Shown one piece after another: positions 23,217 through 25,652 of a stretch of 25,652 nucleotides of DNA. The first letter of the stretch is position 1. The number at the start of each line of letters is the position of its first letter. The DNA is from G023898405 sp964368985 (GTDB lineage: Bacteria > Myxococcota > UBA727 > JABDBI01). The translations under genes were made by a program, and so were the position numbers. Where the stretch lies: the NCBI GenBank assembly GCA_964368985.1, contig CAYJDW010000037.1:1-25652 (forward strand), read 5' to 3'. The notes beneath the pieces were generated by a model. That model was not told where the DNA came from. It did no database searches and saw only the letters and a program-made list of their open reading frames with translations.

Positions 23217-25652
23217 GTGACGGGACAAAAACCACACCCTGACACGTCTACTCCCAGCAATTTGCCAAGCGAACTGCCCATCCTTCCCTTGAGGAACAGC
23301 GTGTTTTTTCCTGGTGCGGTTATGCCGCTTACCATCGGGCGCACGAAGACCATACGCCTCATTGAAGAAGCTACGAAGGAAAAAAGCTTGCTCGGGATCA
23401 TCACGCAACGAGCCCCGGAGATCGATGATCCCGGTTTAGAAGATCTGTATCAAATCGGAACAGCAGCGCGGATCATTAAGCTCGCACGAGCAGGCAAAGA
23501 CGGTTTTAATATCGTTGTTGAGGGAGTGTGTCGTTTTAAAGTGGATGAGTTTAATCAAACCGATCCATTTTTCACCGCTAAAGTGTCGCCTTTGGTGGAT
23601 GAAGGCACCAGTGATGTTGAAGTTGAGGCCCTATCGCTCAATCTTAGAAATACCGCTCGAGAAGTAATTGATTTATTACCTGAAATCCCGGTCATGGCAA
23701 AACAGCTGCTCGATTCCATTACTGCGCCTGGTCATTTAGCCGATTTAATTACCGCCAATATCGACGCCACCATTGAAGAAAAGCAAGATGTTTTAGAAGC
23801 AGTGGCTCTCAAAAAACGCCTCGTCAAAGTACTCGAACTCCTCAATCGCCAGTTCGAAGTTCTCAAACTTTCCAACAAGATCAATACGCAAGTTAAAGGC
23901 GAAATGAGCAAGACGCAGCGCGAATATTATTTGCGTCAGCAGCTTAAAGCTATTCGTGAAGAGCTGGGCGATAAAGACGATGAAGAAAATGGTTTGGAAG
24001 AGTTAAAAAAACGTCTCAAAGATGCGACTTTGCCCGAAGATGCAGATAAGGCAGCACGACGCGAAATTAAACGCATGAGCAATATGCAGCCGAGCCAAGC
24101 GGAATATACCGTGGCCCGGACTTATCTTGATTGGCTGGCGGATTTGCCATGGAGTAAATCCAGCAAAGATAATCTGAACCTCGACAATGCCAAAACGATT
24201 CTCGACGGGGATCATTATGGTTTAGAGCGCATTAAAAAGCGGATTATCGAATATCTGGCCGTTCGAAAACTTAAAGATGATATGAAAGGCCCGATTTTAT
24301 GTTTCTTAGGACCTCCCGGGGTAGGTAAAACTTCTCTTGGTCGATCGATTGCCAATGCCTTGGGCCGAAAATTCCATCGCATGTCTCTCGGCGGGGTGCG
24401 TGACGAAGCTGAAATTCGCGGACATCGACGAACCTATATCGGGGCTTTACCAGGCCGTATTATTCAAGGCATGAAAAAGGCCGGCACCCACAATCCGGTA
24501 TTCTTGCTCGATGAAATCGATAAGCTTGGCCATGATTTCCGCGGCGATCCATCGAGTGCTTTACTTGAAGTGCTGGATCCGGAACAAAATAGCAGCTTTA
24601 GTGATCATTATCTGGACGTGGCTTTTGATCTTTCTAAAGTTCTTTTTATCGCCACCGCCAACGAAACCGATACCATTCCTGCGGCCTTAAAAGACCGTAT
24701 GGAAGTAATCGAGTTGCCCGGCTATACCTTTGAAGAAAAGATAAATATTGCCAAGCAACATTTGATTCCGAAGCAAATATTGGCCCACGGTATTACCAAC
24801 GACCACATTGAAATACCCGATGAAAGTATTTTGCTGTTGGCCCACGGTTATACGCGTGAAGCTGGCGTAAGAAATCTTGAGCGAGAAGTCGCCGCCGTAT
24901 GCCGCTATGTGGCAGTATTGGTGGCCAAATCGACCCAAGAAAACGCTGACAAAGCCTTTAAAAAGATCGTCATCGACAAAGAACGCATCGAAAAAGTCTT
25001 GGGGCCTGAACGCTATTACAATGAAACCTCCGAACGAACATCGATTCCTGGGATTGCGACAGGTCTCGCCTGGACCGCAGCAGGTGGTGATTTGTTGTTC
25101 ATTGAAGCAACGCGTATGGGCGGCAAAGGCTCTTTGATCCTCACCGGTAAATTGGGCGATGTCATGAAAGAATCCGCTCAAACGGCGTTATCATGGGTTC
25201 GAAGCCGGGCGGCCGATTTATCGCTCGCAACTTCCATCAACGAACATTTCCTCGACAAAACCGATATCCACATCCACTTCCCTGCCGGCGCCATTCCCAA
25301 AGATGGCCCCTCAGCTGGTGTCACCATCATAACCGCCTTGGTTTCCCTGCTGACCGGCAGAAGAGCCAAGCCTAATTTGGCTATGACGGGCGAAGTAACT
25401 TTGCGCGGCCTGGTTTTGCCAGTGGGCGGCATCAAAGAAAAAATCCTAGCGGCTCACCGAGCTGGGGTAAAACAAGTGATTATGCCGGTGCGCAATCAAA
25501 AAGATCTTGAGGACATCCCGAAAAATGTTCGCTCAGAGATTAAATTTGTGTTCGTAAAAAATGTCGATGAAGTGCTGGAAGCCGCATTGGTACCTGATAA
25601 GACTAAGAAAAAAGAGTTGAAAATTTCTCCGCAAGAGGAAGCAGCTCAGGCT
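23217..25652 (+). CDS. lon: ATP-dependent protease Lon (3' end beyond the window)
   Basis: The first 812 codons of Lon, the homohexameric AAA+ serine protease that removes misfolded and regulatory proteins. It starts with GTG 23217 after GGAGG, then a short linker and the N-terminal substrate domain (from LPILPLRNSVFFPGAV). Walker A is GPPGVGKT (365-372), Walker B is FLLDEID (Asp432-Glu433), and the catalytic dyad is Ser699 (DGPSAG) and Lys742 (GGIKEK), 43 residues apart as in E. coli Ser679/Lys722. The catalytic domain is complete; the frame ends in a charged tail (KTKKKELKISPQEEAAQA), so the stop probably lies soon after the window edge. Antitoxins such as HicB are classic Lon substrates in other bacteria. 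Confidence 0.97.
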   Translation, partial: MTGQKPHPDTSTPSNLPSELPILPLRNSVFFPGAVMPLTIGRTKTIRLIEEATKEKSLLGIITQRAPEIDDPGLEDLYQIGTAARIIKLARAGKDGFNIVVEGVCRFKVDEFNQTDPFFTAKVSPLVDEGTSDVEVEALSLNLRNTAREVIDLLPEIPVMAKQLLDSITAPGHLADLITANIDATIEEKQDVLEAVALKKRLVKVLELLNRQFEVLKLSNKINTQVKGEMSKTQREYYLRQQLKAIREELGDKDDEENGLEELKKRLKDATLPEDADKAARREIKRMSNMQPSQAEYTVARTYLDWLADLPWSKSSKDNLNLDNAKTILDGDHYGLERIKKRIIEYLAVRKLKDDMKGPILCFLGPPGVGKTSLGRSIANALGRKFHRMSLGGVRDEAEIRGHRRTYIGALPGRIIQGMKKAGTHNPVFLLDEIDKLGHDFRGDPSSALLEVLDPEQNSSFSDHYLDVAFDLSKVLFIATANETDTIPAALKDRMEVIELPGYTFEEKINIAKQHLIPKQILAHGITNDHIEIPDESILLLAHGYTREAGVRNLEREVAAVCRYVAVLVAKSTQENADKAFKKIVIDKERIEKVLGPERYYNETSERTSIPGIATGLAWTAAGGDLLFIEATRMGGKGSLILTGKLGDVMKESAQTALSWVRSRAADLSLATSINEHFLDKTDIHIHFPAGAIPKDGPSAGVTIITALVSLLTGRRAKPNLAMTGEVTLRGLVLPVGGIKEKILAAHRAGVKQVIMPVRNQKDLEDIPKNVRSEIKFVFVKNVDEVLEAALVPDKTKKKELKISPQEEAAQA

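Noticed and set aside
1..25652. CRISPR arrays, tRNA or rRNA genes
   Set aside because: No regularly spaced direct repeats, cloverleaf-like sequences or ribosomal RNA segments were recognised by eye.

Overview
This window looks like chromosomal DNA from a Gram-negative bacterium of the Deltaproteobacteria in the broad sense (Bdellovibrionota or Myxococcota-like). The evidence is an F-type ATP synthase with both b' and b subunits, several lipoproteins with lipoboxes, a membrane Ser/Thr kinase with PEGA-like repeats, an FHA-GAF-AAA+ sigma-54 activator, and moderate GC. The lineage is inferred from gene content, not from a marker-gene tree.

Layout. On the minus strand at the left are a hicA-hicB toxin-antitoxin operon with a palindromic operator (88-718) and a DacB-type lipoprotein (764-2296). 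On the plus strand from 2410 is an ATP synthase cluster: atpF', atpF, atpH, atpA, atpG, then a hotdog thioesterase, a 219-bp palindromic MITE-like element (6992-7210), and then atpZ, atpI, atpB, atpE, followed closely by prmA. The catalytic beta (atpD) and epsilon (atpC) genes that normally follow atpG are absent from the window. lspA and a long-chain acyl-CoA synthetase lie on the minus strand (10137-12583), back to back with the Ser/Thr kinase gene (12668-14413).

The right half is accessory in character. It holds a decayed Fic-family C-terminal fragment (14576-14728), a probably frameshifted secreted protein (14731-15424, minus), a Bcr/CflA-type MFS exporter, and a run of plus-strand genes. 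These are a secreted repeat protein, a signal-peptide protein with two C-terminal membrane segments, the FHA/GAF sigma-54 activator, two lipoproteins and finally lon. lon starts at GTG 23217 and runs off the window.

How they relate. The atp genes build the F0 sector and most of F1, and need beta and epsilon from elsewhere. LspA processes the lipoproteins that are frequent here. The kinase and the FHA-domain activator could belong to one phospho-signalling chain, but they are about 4.6 kb apart and the link is inference. The most unusual structures are the MITE-like element joining two halves of the atp cluster, which also supplies the stop codon of the thioesterase; the perfect 15-bp hairpin at the atpE-prmA junction; and the signal-peptide/body frameshift at 15343.
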